Of a stretch of DNA of 64,000 nucleotides, positions 1-14,458 are shown in pieces. The DNA is taken from contig JAWQUS010000003.1 in assembly GCA_036365455.1 (NCBI GenBank), positions 268,001 through 332,000 on the forward strand. The letters run 5' to 3'. Made by a program: the position numbers and the translations under genes. The stretch comes from Macrosoma leucophasiata (lineage: Eukaryota > Arthropoda > Insecta > Lepidoptera > Hedylidae). Below the pieces are notes generated by a model that made no database searches, was not told the DNA's origin, and was given only the letters and a program-made list of their open reading frames with translations. How positions within the stretch are numbered: the first letter of the stretch is position 1; each line of letters begins with the position of its first letter.

Positions 1-2634
<2,634 letters not shown>

Positions 2635-2760
2635 GGCCCCCCACGCCCCCCACTCGCCCCGCGCCCCCCGAGCCCCCCGCGCCCCCTCGCCCTCACGCTG
2701 CACGTGGCGGTGGCGCTGGCGAGGTCGCCGGCCGCCGCCCCCCTGTCGTAAGTCGTGTAC

Positions 2761-2766
2761 AATAAA
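2761..2766 (+). terminator. Poly(A) signal of ZC4H2
   Basis: AATAAA lies 127 bases after the TAG stop, at the end of a GC-rich 3' UTR and just before the sequence turns AT-rich. This fits a short 3' UTR. Confidence 0.7.
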
Positions 2767-3502
2767 CCAGCCCAGATTCCACAGCCTAGTGTGCAAGCAG
2801 TACCGTCCATCCGATTGTCGTTCGCACGTAGTCTACGGAAGCGTTTGCGATTATAGCCGCCCCTTTCATAAGCGACACAAAATGATAATATTATACAAAA
2901 ATCATCATCAAAAATTCAAAAATGTTGAATTTTGAGGTAACATATAATTATTTTTTTGTAATTAATTTGCACGCTCTGCAATCTGACACTATAGACTTTC
3001 ATATATTGTGGTGTTACATAAAATTGTTAGCAACTCTCGTACAAAATACGATAAATAAGCGAATCCACGGATTTGAAGTTGATAGACCATGCACTAAGCA
3101 ATTTGATGGATTTTTATAAAACCTGCACTCTAATCAAACCAGCACAAGTAATCGGACGGGGCTGGTTTACCCTTGTTCCCGATGTCGTCTCTCGAATTTT
3201 GTAAATATATGCTCTAATTTCGACGCTGGATTCTTTTTTTAAAGGAATCTTTAAAAGAGATATTTAATTGAATACTGTAAATCTTTAAAATCCATACAAA
3301 TTCATAAATGTGTATGTTTAAGGAATGTCTAGAGAAATATGTCCATAAATTATAATAAGATGTTCAAGAGACTTCATTATAAGAAAGTTACGTAGGAAAT
3401 AGGTGCACATATACATGAAGATATCAAAATCAAATGGTTTGAAACGTAAGTGAATGGAACTTATTATCCCATGGGGTTGGTGTTTACACGAACACTAGAT
3501 AC
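2767..3502. other. Intergenic, nothing recognised
   Basis: AT-rich DNA with no convincing coding, RNA or repeat signal. Confidence 0.5.
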
Positions 3503-4161
3503 GAGATTCACAGACTGCACTACGACTTTACTCAGACTTAGGGCGAGAGTCACAGACCCAACTTTGACTTTACTCTGACTTAAGGCAAGAGTCACAGACC
3601 CAACTTTGACATTACTCAGACTTAGGGCAAGAGTCACAGACCCAACTTTGACATTACTCAGACTTAGGGCAAGAGTCACAGACCCAACTTTGACTTTACT
3701 CTGACTTAAAGCAACAGTCACATGACCAACTTTGACTTTACTCAGACTTAGGGCAAGAGTCACAGACCCAACTTTGACTTTACTCTGACTTTAGGCAACA
3801 GTCACATGCCCAACTTTGACTTTACTCAGACTTAGGGCAAGAGTCACAGACCCAACTTTGACTTTACTCAGACTTAGGGCAAGAGTCACAGACCCAACTT
3901 TGACTTTACTCTGACTTAAGGCAACAGTCAAATGCCCAACTTTGACTTTACTCAGACTTAGGGCAAGAGTCACAGACCCAACTTTGACTTTACTCAGACT
4001 TAGGACAAGAGTCACAGACCCAACTTTGACTTTACTCTGACTTAACGCAAGAGTCACAGACCCAATTTTGACTTTACTCAGACTTAGCGCAAGATTCACA
4101 GGCCCAAGTTTGACTTAACTCTGACTAAGGGCGAGATTCACAGACCGCACTACTACTTTAG
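3503..4161. repeat. 42-bp minisatellite, about 15.7 copies
   Basis: The unit reads approximately CTCAGACTTAGGGCAAGAGT followed by CACAGACCCAACTTTGACTTTA (42 bp). Copies differ by scattered substitutions (TTAGGG/TTAAGG, CAGACCC/CATGCCC). Since 42 is 3x14, two minus-strand frames stay open as a 14-residue repeat; I regard them as a by-product of the period. Confidence 0.95.
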
Positions 4162-4775
4162 TTTGACCTGTCTTTGAGTTGAACTTTCGATCCTTATTTT
4201 GACACCCTTATTTTGAAGGTCGGTTCGTCATTTCGTCAACCGGCAGCCGTGTTCTATTTGCATACATTTAAATTACCAAAAACTTCCAACTTTTCGCATT
4301 TAATATGCTAATTGTATGTACTTTACCTAAACGCTCCAAATTCTTCCCGAATTGACCAAAATATACGTTTTCTCTTCTTTGAACTGGCCTAAATGCGTGT
4401 CACGTACACTGATGCGGTGATGTATGTATACACAGTCACACGCTACATTTTATTGTTATTGGCAGATTTCGAAACTAGGAATAATTTCGGCTGGCGCTAT
4501 CGACCAGTAGGGCCATCGGGTTTATTTATTCTAGTCATTAGTCGTCATAGTTCTAGTTATAAAAGTCTACCCCATATGTCGGTCTAGAGTGGCACCATTT
4601 TTAATATATACTCGTAGATGACTGTTCTTAAAATTACTGTTGCATTTAATTCCATCCAAGAGTAAAATATAAAGCAACAATTAGGTTAGGGTTCCCACTG
4701 CAGAATCATTTCATATATGCTGCAAACCTATTTATAATCTAGAGAATATATATCCACAAGGTCTCCTATCAAAAA
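4162..4775. other. Intergenic, nothing recognised
   Basis: AT-rich flank of the minisatellite. The phrase TAGGTTAGGGTTCCCACTGCAGAATCATTTC near 4683 recurs inverted near 5085-5110, so the SINE between them may sit inside an older inverted repeat. Confidence 0.45.
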
Positions 4776-5031
4776 ATGTACATGCAAACACCCACGACTC
4801 GCCGATTACCATTTTGGCCCATGTAACAAGTGGCGAACCTGTTGCAATCTCCGGGCACATTACCAAACTCCGAGGTACTGGGAAACTTCCAGAAGATGGA
4901 AAAGTCCCAATAGAACCAGAGATAAAGGATTTTTAAACCGTTATTTCTGATAGTCCCCGACTCGGGAATCAAACACAAGACCCTCAGCGCAGTAGTAGTG
5001 CCTTGCTACCACTACGCTACTGAGTCAGTTC
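4776..5031 (-). repeat. tRNA-derived SINE, family A, copy 1
   Basis: Minus-orientation copy of the family best seen at 21027-21336. The head reads (reverse) CTGACTCAGTAGCG, the body carries the GGTACTGGGAAACTTCC and CCGGGCACATTACCAAAC blocks, and the tail end is at 4776. Diverged, with no clear target-site duplication. Confidence 0.8.
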
Positions 5032-5209
5032 TCTAGATTATAAATATGTGTAAAAAATAGGTTTGCAGCATATCTGGATGAACGAAATGATTCTGCAGTG
5101 GGATCCTAACCTAATATAATACTCTTTATTAAATTTAAATTGTAACAGACATTCTAAACTATGATTATTCAGAGACAAAGACAACATTTTTTACGATAAA
5201 GTCATCTAT

Positions 5210-5525
5210 ACAAATAAATAAAATTGGAGTGTCTGTTTGTAATATTAAAATAACCGCTTTTTACTAAATGCATATGTATGTATACACGGTATATATACCA
5301 AAACAACATTTTTTACAATTTTTGTCTGTCTGTCTGTTTGTTTGGCGGGGCTAATCTTGGGAACAGCTTAACCGATTTTGACGGGACTTTCACTGGCAGA
5401 TAGCTGAAGTAATAAGGAGTAACTTAGGCTACTTTTATACTAGCTGCGCCCACGACTTTGTTCGGGTAGATAATGAACAATCATAAATTCTCACGCGGAC
5501 GACGTCGCGGGCACAGCTAGTCTAC
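5210..5525 (+). repeat. Dispersed repeat I, copy 1 (with GTCT microsatellite core)
   Basis: Shares blocks with the inverted copy at 16600-16990: AATTGGAGTGTCTGTTTG, the CTGTCTGTCTG run, TAATCTTGGGAACAG, GACGGGACTTTCACTGGCAG, ACTAGCTGCGCCCACGACTT. The last phrase is very common in lepidopteran genomic DNA. Class unknown to me; no coding capacity. Confidence 0.75.
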
Positions 5526-6239
5526 CCTATTTATTTATAAGAATGCCAAAGCAATAAAATATCGAATCATATTGAAGAATTAAGTTAAGTAATTGTTTGA
5601 TGTATCACTTTTGCACATACGCTTGTTTCTCATCTTCCGAGATCATATTACCTTGTATACATAAAAGTGTTATTTTTATTACTTAGTAGTTAGTTTTTAG
5701 TTATCAATAAGTAGTATTTAGAATAATCGGTTAGTTTCATAAAAAGTACCCTTATAGTTTCGCCATGTCCGTCCGTCCGCCTGTCTGCATCTTAGAGGAG
5801 CTGGGAGACTTTGTGTTAGAAAGCTGTTATTGGCACGAATATACATTAATCTCTGAAGCAGCAGACGGACTCTATTTGGTCCAAGAACAATATCAATTGT
5901 CATATTATTCTGCAGGTCTGAGGGATTAATCGTGGTCCGATACGCACTTGGTCGGTTTTTTTACTTCCATCTTGTATCCAAACTTGCATTTAGTTATTGT
6001 ACTTTATTGAAAATATGCTGCCTGCGGCCGGCGGACGCGGGTCGGTAGTGTGGCCTTGTTGTAGCTCATTGTTACCTTTATTCATTTGGGGCTTCACTTA
6101 ACTGTATTTCTGTTGTGTTCTGTACTTTGCCAAAAACCAAAAAAAAGTGAATCTCCACTTAGTGATAGGTTTTGATAAATAAACCAATCTGTGTGTGTGA
6201 GCAGTGCTAAAATCAATATTCCCGTTTTATTAAATGTCA
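5526..6239. other. Intergenic, nothing recognised
   Basis: AT-rich DNA without a recognisable gene or repeat. Confidence 0.4.
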
Positions 6240-6420
6240 TTAAAGTCGTAAATCATATTTAGCCAGTGCTATTGTAAAATCTACGACTGGCTGGACTGGT
6301 TATCCTGAGGTCGCAGGTTCGATTCCTGCCCGAAGTCAAACTTTTCTTTAATTTCTAAAATTCACTCGCATGTGTGATTATGCGAAATATATATATATTT
6401 TTTACAATTAATAAGATTGT
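6240..6420 (+). repeat. tRNA-like SINE remnant
   Basis: Contains GGTTCGATTCC (a Pol III B-box) at about 6317-6327, then CCCGAAGTCAAACTTTTC and an AT-rich tail. The tail phrase recurs at about 10905-10935 (CCTGAAGTCAAATTTTTC) and, inverted, at 36395. No A-box or full cloverleaf, so not a tRNA gene. Confidence 0.5.
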
Positions 6421-6935
6421 ATGTTCTTAATCCTGGACGCTACGCAAGGCGTTTACGAAATCTATGGAGGTCGCTACATAGATTTTTTTCAAACTGCTGT
6501 CAGTCAAATGTCACCTCAGTCTGCCCCACAGAGTACTTTAATACGTACTGAAATAGAGACCTATTTTCGATATCAAAGAAGGCAACAGCTCACTTACGCC
6601 GTCTGGCGAATTTGGTGTTTCGTTTTGGAACTACAACCTAAGGTCAATAGCCCGTGCGTTGCTATTCACTGCTATTCCATTATAAAAACAGTATTTTGGG
6701 CCGCATTCTGCATATCTATCTGTGACGTGTATTCCATACATCTCAACTCGATGGAAAAATCACAGAAAACGCTTAAAAAACACTCTTTTTAAGCAATATT
6801 ACATACGACGCAATTGCAGCATGACATGTTTATGTACCACGTCTGACAACATTATGAACATGAACTCTATGAACAATATTGGAACAAATATGCGCCCCTT
6901 ACATTGTTAAGATTGCCATCGCATTAGTACTAAGT
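6421..6935. other. Open stretch without a recognisable gene
   Basis: A 123-codon plus-strand frame (6421-6792) is open here, but its product matches nothing I know and its composition is that of the flanks. I treat it as chance or as part of the decayed element that follows. Confidence 0.35.
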
Positions 6936-7064
6936 TTATACACCCTGGTCTGCCCGGGACCGCGGAAGCTGAAAAGCGACCGAAACGTCGGGTTGATTTT
7001 AAATAATTTTAGTTTAATAAACGCGAGATAAATCCGTAAAAATAGTTTTATTAAGAATGGTATA
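6936..7064 (+). repeat. Possible Penelope-like element terminus with decayed hammerhead-like core
   Basis: The segment GAAGCTGAAAAGCGACCGAA followed by ACGTCGGG resembles the CTGANGA...GAAAC core found in terminal regions of Penelope-like retroelements. It is followed by AATAAACGCGAGATAAATCC, a phrase I associate with invertebrate repeat ends. The core has A where the conserved G of CTGANGA should be and almost no stem II, so it should not be active. Assignment is from motif memory only. Confidence 0.35.
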
Positions 7065-7581
7065 TTAATTTTATAGGAAATTTTTAATCAGTCCTAAGTT
7101 AAAATTAGGAAACATAACACCAACCCTGTCCACTGTCCGTTGACAAACGAACCCGTGATTAACGCATTAATAGAACGCATAGGTATATCACGTACCTTTC
7201 AAATACCTTACCATAGATTTGTATAATATTATTATGATCTGTATAATAATAGGATATTCATATTAGCAATGTCACATGTAGATTTTGTACATAGAGATGT
7301 ATGTTAGGTGTATTTTCGTGTTAGAATTAATTCTGGTATGTACGTATGTTTAGAGGATAATGAAGTTGAGCAAGGTGAAATGTCGCTTGTTCAACCTTGT
7401 AATTATAGGGACTACATATTTTTATAATTAGCACGGATAATTAAGATTATCTCAATATACAAACATGATCATTTAGTTAGAACAAAGAAGATTACAAAGA
7501 TTACATTTGTATTTTCTATTTGCAAGTTTCCAAATCTTCCTGAAGAATATTGCAACGTATTTCTCGTATTATATGAGTTCA
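7065..7581. other. Intergenic, nothing recognised
   Basis: AT-rich, no recognised element. Confidence 0.4.
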
Positions 7582-7775
7582 GAGTGCCTAGTGCGAGATT
7601 TTATTTACTCTTACGCGAATTCGATCGCGTAAGAGTAAACGCAGATTTGTATGGAATTGAAGGAGCGTCATCTAGCGGTGAACCGATGACGCTCCTTCAA
7701 TTCCATACTAATCTGCGTTTACTCTTACGCGATCGCGATCGAAAATCGCGATCGGAAATCTCGCACTAGGCACTC
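7582..7775. mobile_element. Fold-back MITE, 194 bp
   Basis: The left arm begins GAGTGCCTAGTGCGAGAT and the right arm ends ATCTCGCACTAGGCACTC. The arms stay complementary almost to the centre (GGAATTGAAGGAGCGTCATC against GATGACGCTCCTTCAATTCC), leaving a loop of about 12 bases. The outer arms also hold nested CGATCG-type palindromes. A non-coding transposon of the fold-back/MITE kind. Confidence 0.85.
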
Positions 7776-8179
7776 AGTTGAGTGCAGTGCAAATTGTCAT
7801 TGTTCATTTGTATAATCACCTATAATACACCTCATGTGGTATGCCTCTCATACCACTTGACTTGGTCCTATGTCCCCTGGATGAGGGCGTCCACAGTGGT
7901 TTTCCATCTCGATCGGTCTCATACTACAATAATTCATATGCTTCTTAAGTTCACATGAAATGGTGGAGAGTAATACCATTTTTTTATGAATTTTATACAG
8001 AAGTTCTTAATAACTAGTGGCCAATGTCTCTTTTTAAGCTATTATAGCCCGTGTCAGGAGACTTTATGTGGACTTTGCCAATGATAAATTAGAATTCGAT
8101 TGACACAATCAAATAAAACTAAATAACTTACATAGGTTTGTGTATGCTACAGGCACAGCACAGCTCTTTTATTCTAGCT
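7776..8179. other. Intergenic, nothing recognised
   Basis: No coding or repeat signal that I can name. Confidence 0.4.
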
Positions 8180-8345
8180 GCCCAAGAGGGCATTTACGCA
8201 GTTACCGGAGTGCGTCAGATCAATATATGGGAGATACCTTGCGTCCCGTTGAATATCCCACCATTACCAAATGTGTAAGTTCTATACAGGGCCGAACCCT
8301 AAGGGCTCCGCCACGAGCTTGCATCACAGTCTAATAGTCCGAATT
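8180..8345 (+). repeat. Dispersed repeat H, copy 1
   Basis: Shares with 18355-18500 the blocks GCGTCAGATCAATATATGGG/GCGTCAGATTAAGATATAGG, GAGATACC, and AGGGCCGAACC. About 70-75% alike by eye. Confidence 0.6.
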
Positions 8346-9454
8346 TTGCATGGGAGGTTTGGCTGGGTTCACCGAGTAACATCCTATCTGACATTCTTGA
8401 GTATTTTTCCACCTCTATTTTTAAAAGAATCAAAACATTTCGATTTTTTTGGCACGGCGTTAACATCTTCAGTGAAGGAAGCGTCGGATATTATGCAATT
8501 GAAGTGAGATCGCAACGACCTTCAGATTTTTTTAAGGGCTGCCCTATGGGCGCGGTTACATAAAGACGGTTCAGATTTAATTTTGGTAAAAATGCTCAAC
8601 AGGGTGCAAGCTATCTCCCGTATCTTTAATGAGACACACTCGAGTCACTCCAAAAACCCCCTCTTGTGCTCCCTTTCTACTAACTTGACTTTGAAGATAG
8701 CGAAGTTAGTAAAAAGTCTTTCTGGTAACAAAATATATGCGTAGACTTTTTAAGACCGATTTACCTATTGTTTATTATGTCTATAATTGATACATAAAAA
8801 ATAAAAATGTTGTGTTTTATATACATTGCTCTGTACAGTTTTATAGTATTTTCCTAACAGAAACTCTGATAAAAATACTTAAAATATCTTCCGTATATTG
8901 TAATTTGAATATACCTTCTGGCTACTGCAATTGAAGTAGATAGGTACATTTGGTGTTTCTGGTGATCATGCATTGATGTTTGTGGGAGTTATTTTATTTT
9001 TATAGTTAATAAATGTTCTCATCATTAGTCATTGGTTTGCAAGATGGTGGGCGTTTATTTAATTATTAGTTTGTTTCCTGGAAAGCTCTCTGTCTCTTTC
9101 TCTGTGTTTACATTGTAACTGTGTGTCATTAGTCGTGTGTAAGAATGTATTGTAAATGTACATAGTCGATATAATAATAATATGTGAATATATTTTGTTT
9201 TGCAATATAAACGTTCCAAGTAAATATGTATCTCACTGCAGTTCCTCTACCCCTTTCATCGCTTCTAGTTCATTCGCATAGTTGATAAACTGTTAATGTA
9301 CTTACATAAATAAAGATAAGTTATTTGTAAAGACGCAACTTTCTAACTATCGTTATACAAGACTAGCTGGCAGCGTACTGCGTTCCTGCTCAGGCGGTAA
9401 AAGGATTAATATTTCAAAACCGTCAACAATTGATTTCGTTGAAATAAACACTAG
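8346..9454. other. Intergenic, nothing recognised
   Basis: AT-rich DNA, no exon or repeat recognised. Confidence 0.4.
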
Positions 9455-9776
9455 GTATAAATTATATAAACCTGTGTAGTGTGGTGCGTGCCGTTGAACA
9501 CATACAAATACACAAACGCGAAAGACCCGACACAAACATCTCAGTTTATTTTATTCATTTATTTCTTAAAATTAGGCTCCTGGAGAGCACTTTTACATCG
9601 TCATTTTTTTTAAACTAACCTAGTGTGAATAACCGCTAATAATAATCAAAAACACAATAAATTAAATAGATTATAATCTGTAGGCCATACAAATATTTGT
9701 CCCAGTGTGGGAAACGAACCCGTAAGCCTCTATTAAATCGGTCGTCACACCGCTGGACTCATTTGATCCGAGTCAG
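9455..9776 (-). repeat. tRNA-derived SINE, family B, copy 1 (split by an insertion)
   Basis: The tail part (AACCTGTG...GTGCCGTTG...CATACAAATACACAAA) is at 9470-9538. The tRNA-like head (CATACAAATATTTGTCCC, GAACCCGTAAGCCTC, CACCGCTGGACT) is at 9688-9776. Between them, about 9540-9675 is foreign A/T-rich DNA that looks like another repeat's 3' end. Confidence 0.7.
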
Positions 9777-10060
9777 TTTTTTTTTTCTTGGCCTCATGTA
9801 AGCGGCACGTCTCGAGACGGCACTAGTCTACATCACCGGGCAATCGGCGAGCGCAGAGGGCACTCTTAAAGCGCGACTGCCTAAGGTAGTGTTGGGTAGG
9901 ACACGCTTTCAGAATGAGTTAGTAAGAGGAGCCTCTTTTTTGTACTGAGCCAGTACTTTGTCCCACTTCAAAATACGTGAGCCGATGACGTCACGCGAGG
10001 CCGCCGACGCGGCGAGGCGGCGAAGTGATTTGACGCGTCGCGGTGCATTTGAAGTAACAT
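9777..10060. other. Intergenic, moderately GC-rich, nothing recognised
   Basis: Contains GCGACGCGGCGAGGCGGCGA-like runs near 10010 but no supported gene. Confidence 0.4.
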
Positions 10061-10361
10061 TTTTACTGGTGGTAGAGCTCCAGTGATGGAGCTCGCGGGC
10101 GTAGGCACCACCGCATTACCTAATATACTTGCCGTTAAATGGTAGTGTTCAGCACTATCATGTTTCGGTCAGGTGGTAATGTACGGCTCTGTAATTTCCG
10201 GCACAGAGGCATAACACCTAATGCCTCAGGAGTGGCAGCGCATTTGCATTTTGACCTCTGGTCATTGTGTGGGTGTCTATAGGCTGCAGTCATCACTTAA
10301 CATCAATGTGAACTGCACGCTTGTTTGCCACTTTTATTACATAAAAAAAAAAAAAAAAAAA
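10061..10361 (+). repeat. Poly(A)-tailed retroposon, family C, copy 1
   Basis: Starts TTTTACTGGTGGTAGAGCTC and ends CGCTTGTTTGCCACTTTTAT plus 18 or more A. The same unit is at 12932-13206 and 38578-38850, with pieces at 13950-14065 (inverted) and 34486-34625. It has no clear tRNA-like head and may be a LINE 3' end or a SINE of other origin. Confidence 0.85.
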
Positions 10362-10417
10362 CATCGAAACAACATTTGTACTAACATGACAAAATTTGTA
10401 CTGGCTCTTACTTAGAG

Positions 10418-10795
10418 TTACAACCACATTTCATTCAGACGATTTTATCATTTTCAACTATGTTAAACATGGCGGCGATACAGCCGACGCTTGGGATCAA
10501 TCGATTTCGATAGTATTTAGAAAATGTTACTTTTTTCTCCAAGTACTATATAATCAAAATACAATTGAAAAAATGAAAATGTCTAAATGACATCGCCTGC
10601 CATATTCGCCACGTTGGTTTTGAGTTGCAATTTTAACTGCAAATAATGTTTTGTAACTGCAAATAAAGCTAAATAAGTTAAAATATGCAGTAGAAAACGT
10701 TTTTATATTGATTTTGACTGTTTAATGATATTGTGTACAATACATGGCCGGAGGTCCATACATTTTTGCAACATCTCCTTTTGTCATGCGATACA
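10418..10795 (+). mobile_element. MITE-like repeat G, copy 1
   Basis: Matches in inverted orientation 48427-48778. Shared blocks include AACATGGCGGCGATACAGCC (against GGCTGTATTGCCGCC), TTTTATATTGATTTTG, GTGTACAATACATGG and TTTTTGCAACATCTCC. About 370 bp, non-coding. Confidence 0.75.
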
Positions 10796-12931
10796 TTTCA
10801 AGATTTTGAAGTGACAGAATGGATTTGTTTGTACCTACTAAACATAGTGTTAATAAGATGAATATCGAGAGATATTATTTCTTTAGATAGATATTATATA
10901 TTCGCCTGAAGTCAAATTTTTCTTTAATAAAATAAGATTGTGGTATTGCCAACTTGCAAAGATAATAAAATACCTATATAATTACAGTGTGGCCAGCGCT
11001 CACTTTGAGAAAAGCTAAGGTGTATTACATATTTTACACATAAGTATGTGTTGTTTTTGGGCTCGGGTGCGGGGCCCACCAAGGCGCGGGGCCCGTAGCA
11101 TTTGCTGCCTCCTGCTATGTGGCTAATCCGGCACTGACACACAGGTAAGACAGGTGCGACTAGGGGCCGTGTAACTTTCACTCTGGCCATCGGAAGTTGC
11201 ACCGCCCCTAATTGCATCGTTAATTCGGTAGTATACCAATGTATGTACTACCAAGTTCTCGGGGTTGGGAACAAAGACATTGGGCGTTTGGCAACACGAT
11301 AACTGCGCGGTGTTTAATCGATGTCACCCGACGTCACCGCAATCACATGAGAGTGGGACGTCCTAGCCGAGCCAGTCGCGTCGCGTGACCTCTCACCCCG
11401 CTATATCACTGCTCTTTATCTACTGACAAACATTGCTGACGATTTATCATAATATTATTGCTTACAAACCTACTTACATATATACCTATTTATGGTTACA
11501 TATTCTCTGATCTTAGTTAAATATTATATTTTTGAATGAGTTCTCCCTGTAGGTGTTTAGTGACGCATGACTGAGCTTAAATTAAGGATGTAGACCTATC
11601 TAACTTAGTGTTTAAATGAACGAACGTAACTTTACTAAATGTGTAAATGCATGCATTCAAGCATACATGCAAACACCCACGATTCGCCGGTTACGTTCGT
11701 TTAATCCGGCGCTGTTATTGAAGTACCTATCGATATAGGAAGTATCAATAGACAGCTTTAAAAGTAATGAGGTTTTCGTATCGTGAGTAATTTGTAATAA
11801 ACAGTGATGGACGATACGCGGGCACGTGACGCGGCGCGACGGGTCGTCGGGTCGCCGCGCTACTTGCTGCCAGCTATCGCTCTCTTTGCTAGTTTCACAA
11901 CAAAGGACGCTGTATCATCATCCAAATATTTACGTACTTAAGCATATTACTCATTCCGTCACACTTGAACTAGGATATTGGCCTTTGGAAGGTTCGTCCA
12001 CTACGATTAAAGATCATTGTCTTTTTGTAGAAAGTTACTTTTAATTGGGGTCGCACTTGCTCCCTTATCATCGGGCATAACATCGCCTCACCAGTGGTTG
12101 CATATTTACAAAATGTCGGTGGCTGCGTCGGAAAGTATTACGTAGGGGAACCTGTTCCACTTTAAGGTAGTTCGGGGAATACCAAAATGCACGCAAGTAC
12201 CGTGAAGAGTATTTTTTTTGCCTTCATTAAAGTTACTGCAGTTTCAATATTTTTTAAGTCGAGCACAGGTCTTTTAATATTTTCCTAGCTTCGCGGCACT
12301 TTAATTATAACAATGTAACATATTATTTACCAATGTAATATAATTTTGCTCATTAATACGTAAATAATTGATGACGTATTACCGACCAAAATGACGTACC
12401 TAAGCCAGTGACCGAGGTACATCGCAAGTTCGGTGGCTATGGTACAACACCGCGACAACTTCACGAATCTCACACTTATGCCATCTATTAGCTTGATATA
12501 CTATAATTCGATTTCAAACAAGACAGTTTTCACAAACATGCATGCAGCACTTTCAATAAATTAGAATCGAGTAAAGTCCATAAAACGTACTTTTTGAGTA
12601 TATGTATAACAAAAAATACCTTTTTCTAAATGTGCTCACAAGGAGCTGGTGAAACGCTACTAACTTTACATTAATGTACACAAATAAGGTATCAAACGAC
12701 ATAGACAAAAATTAAAAAAGCGCGAAATTTTTGAAAAAAAAATTATATTGTTCTAGGTACAACTCTGTCCAAGGTACAACAGGTTCCCCTACCTACCTAC
12801 TGAGCTACTTGTGTTCTGAAGCTAATGTTTATTAATGCCAATAGCCTGGACAAGCAGACTCACACCTAAAGGTTACTCTCATAGGATAGGACGAAAAGAC
12901 AAGGAAAAACAAAGGACGAGTCGCCAACACT
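10796..12931. other. Intergenic with a SINE A fragment
   Basis: A fragment of SINE A (minus) is at about 11648-11700 (GCATGCATTCAAGCATACAT, then CACCCACGATTCGCCGG), and one TTACATATTCTCTG motif lies near 11497. The rest is AT-rich DNA with no gene recognised. Confidence 0.5.
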
Positions 12932-13206
12932 TTTTACTGGTGGTAGAGCTTCAGTGACGGAGCTCGCGGGCGTAGGCACCACCGTATTACCTAATATACT
13001 TGCCGCGTGTTCCGGTCAGGTGGTAATGTACGGCCCTGTAATTTCCGGCACAGAGGCATAACACCTTAGGCCTCACGAGTGGTAACGCATCTGCATTTTG
13101 ACCTTGGTCTTCATGTGGGTGTCTATAGGCTGCAGTCATCACTTAACATCAATGTGAACTGCATGCTTGTTTGCCACGGCCATTACATTAAAAAAAAAAA
13201 AAAAAA
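12932..13206 (+). repeat. Poly(A)-tailed retroposon, family C, copy 2
   Basis: Closely similar to copy 1: TTTTTACTGGTGGTAGAGCT start, GGTAATGTACGGCCCTGTAA centre, and a poly(A) end at 13206. Confidence 0.85.
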
Positions 13207-13530
13207 CGCATCACGGTACCAGCCTAGCCAAATGTAGTACTGGAATAGTGGTTACAGAACCCTAAAAAGTGTCTTCTGATGTGAACCCGCGATGATTTAT
13301 GTTTTATTTAGTAAGTAGGTTAATTAGAACTTAGGTTAATTATCTACTGTAATTATAATAATTTAAATAGGTAGGTAAGTATACAAATAAAGCGATGATT
13401 CAGGAAAAAATATTCTATTATATTTTCGCTATTACCTACTAACCTATTTCTGAATCATACTAACGTAGTCTCGTTTTATTCGCAATCGAGTCTGCTCTTG
13501 ATGTTACATATTAATGTATATAGATATCTA

Positions 13531-13850
13531 CTGCCTCAGTAGTCAAGTAGTAGCATAGCAGTAGCAGGCCGCTGCTGCTACGCTGGGGTCCCGGGTTAGA
13601 ATCCCAGGTCGGAGGATACAAGAAATAATGGTGTAATAATCGTTTATCTGGTGCTCTTGGGATTTTTTATTTTCCGAATGGGAAACATTCAGTGACACTC
13701 GTGAATTTCGGTAATGTGCCCGGAGATACCTAGACGTCAATAGGGTCACCAAGTGGATGTTCGCATCTATGCGTCACTATGCGTGAATGCGTGCATTTAA
13801 ACCCTACATAACTACGCCTTCGGGGAATACAAGCGTGAGCGTGTGTGTTT
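13531..13850 (+). repeat. tRNA-derived SINE, family A, copy 2
   Basis: Begins CTGCCTCAGTAGTCAAGTAG, with a B-box-like GGGTTAGAATCC. The body and a tail with GCCTTCGGGGAATACAAGCG match 21027-21336, but it is clearly older. Confidence 0.75.
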
Positions 13851-13949
13851 TTGTGTCATGAAGTCGCAAACAAGCATAAAGTTCATATCTTTATTTATTA
13901 ATACCTGCGGTAGTCTACAATATAACTACCTACAGATTTCTAAATAGAT

Positions 13950-14065
13950 GTGTTGCCACTCCTCACGCCTCAAGGCTTCAACGCTTATGCCTCTATACCG
14001 GTAAATAGACTAGGTACCTAATGCGGTTGTTCCTATGCCGACATGCTCCAGCACTGGAGCTCTAC
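13950..14065 (-). repeat. Retroposon family C, inverted fragment
   Basis: GCCACTCCTCACGCCTCAAGG and CACTGGAGCTCTACCAGCAG are the inverted ends of family C, with the middle shortened. Confidence 0.65.
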
Positions 14066-14446
14066 CAGCAGTAGATTTTACTATAAAAATACTATGTATG
14101 TAGGTATACCTATAAAAATATATGCAACTAAGTATTTCAGTTAAATTTCAGTTCAAACGAATTTTACGAACATTCCGGTCGGTCACGGAAAGATGCTCTA
14201 ACTAACTATTCAGTTTTGTATAAAATTGTGTTAGATATTTGCCTAGAAAATGCCTAAGTGCCTATTATACCTACATACCTACTTATCTATGCCACGTCTC
14301 CACGTGTAAGAAGCTATTTTTTATGTTTTACAAAACTCCATTGATAACAAGAACCAAACTTCAATGTGGATTACGTACATTCCGATGGTGTTTTTATAAC
14401 TTTGATAATAATTTGGAATATGACATAACGGAAAATTCGCCTAAAA
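14066..14446. other. Intergenic, nothing recognised
   Basis: AT-rich DNA up to the RTE insertion. Confidence 0.4.
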
Positions 14447-14458
14447 TTATTCTCAGTA

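Noticed and set aside
3464..4099. Two minus-strand proteins of about 100 residues with a 14-residue repeat
   Set aside because: They coincide exactly with the 42-bp minisatellite and have no homology I recognise.
3503..4161. CRISPR array
   Set aside because: Direct repeats are contiguous with no unique spacers, and the context is eukaryotic.
6421..6792. A 123-residue protein-coding gene
   Set aside because: No recognisable domain, composition like the flanks, and it sits between two repeat remnants.
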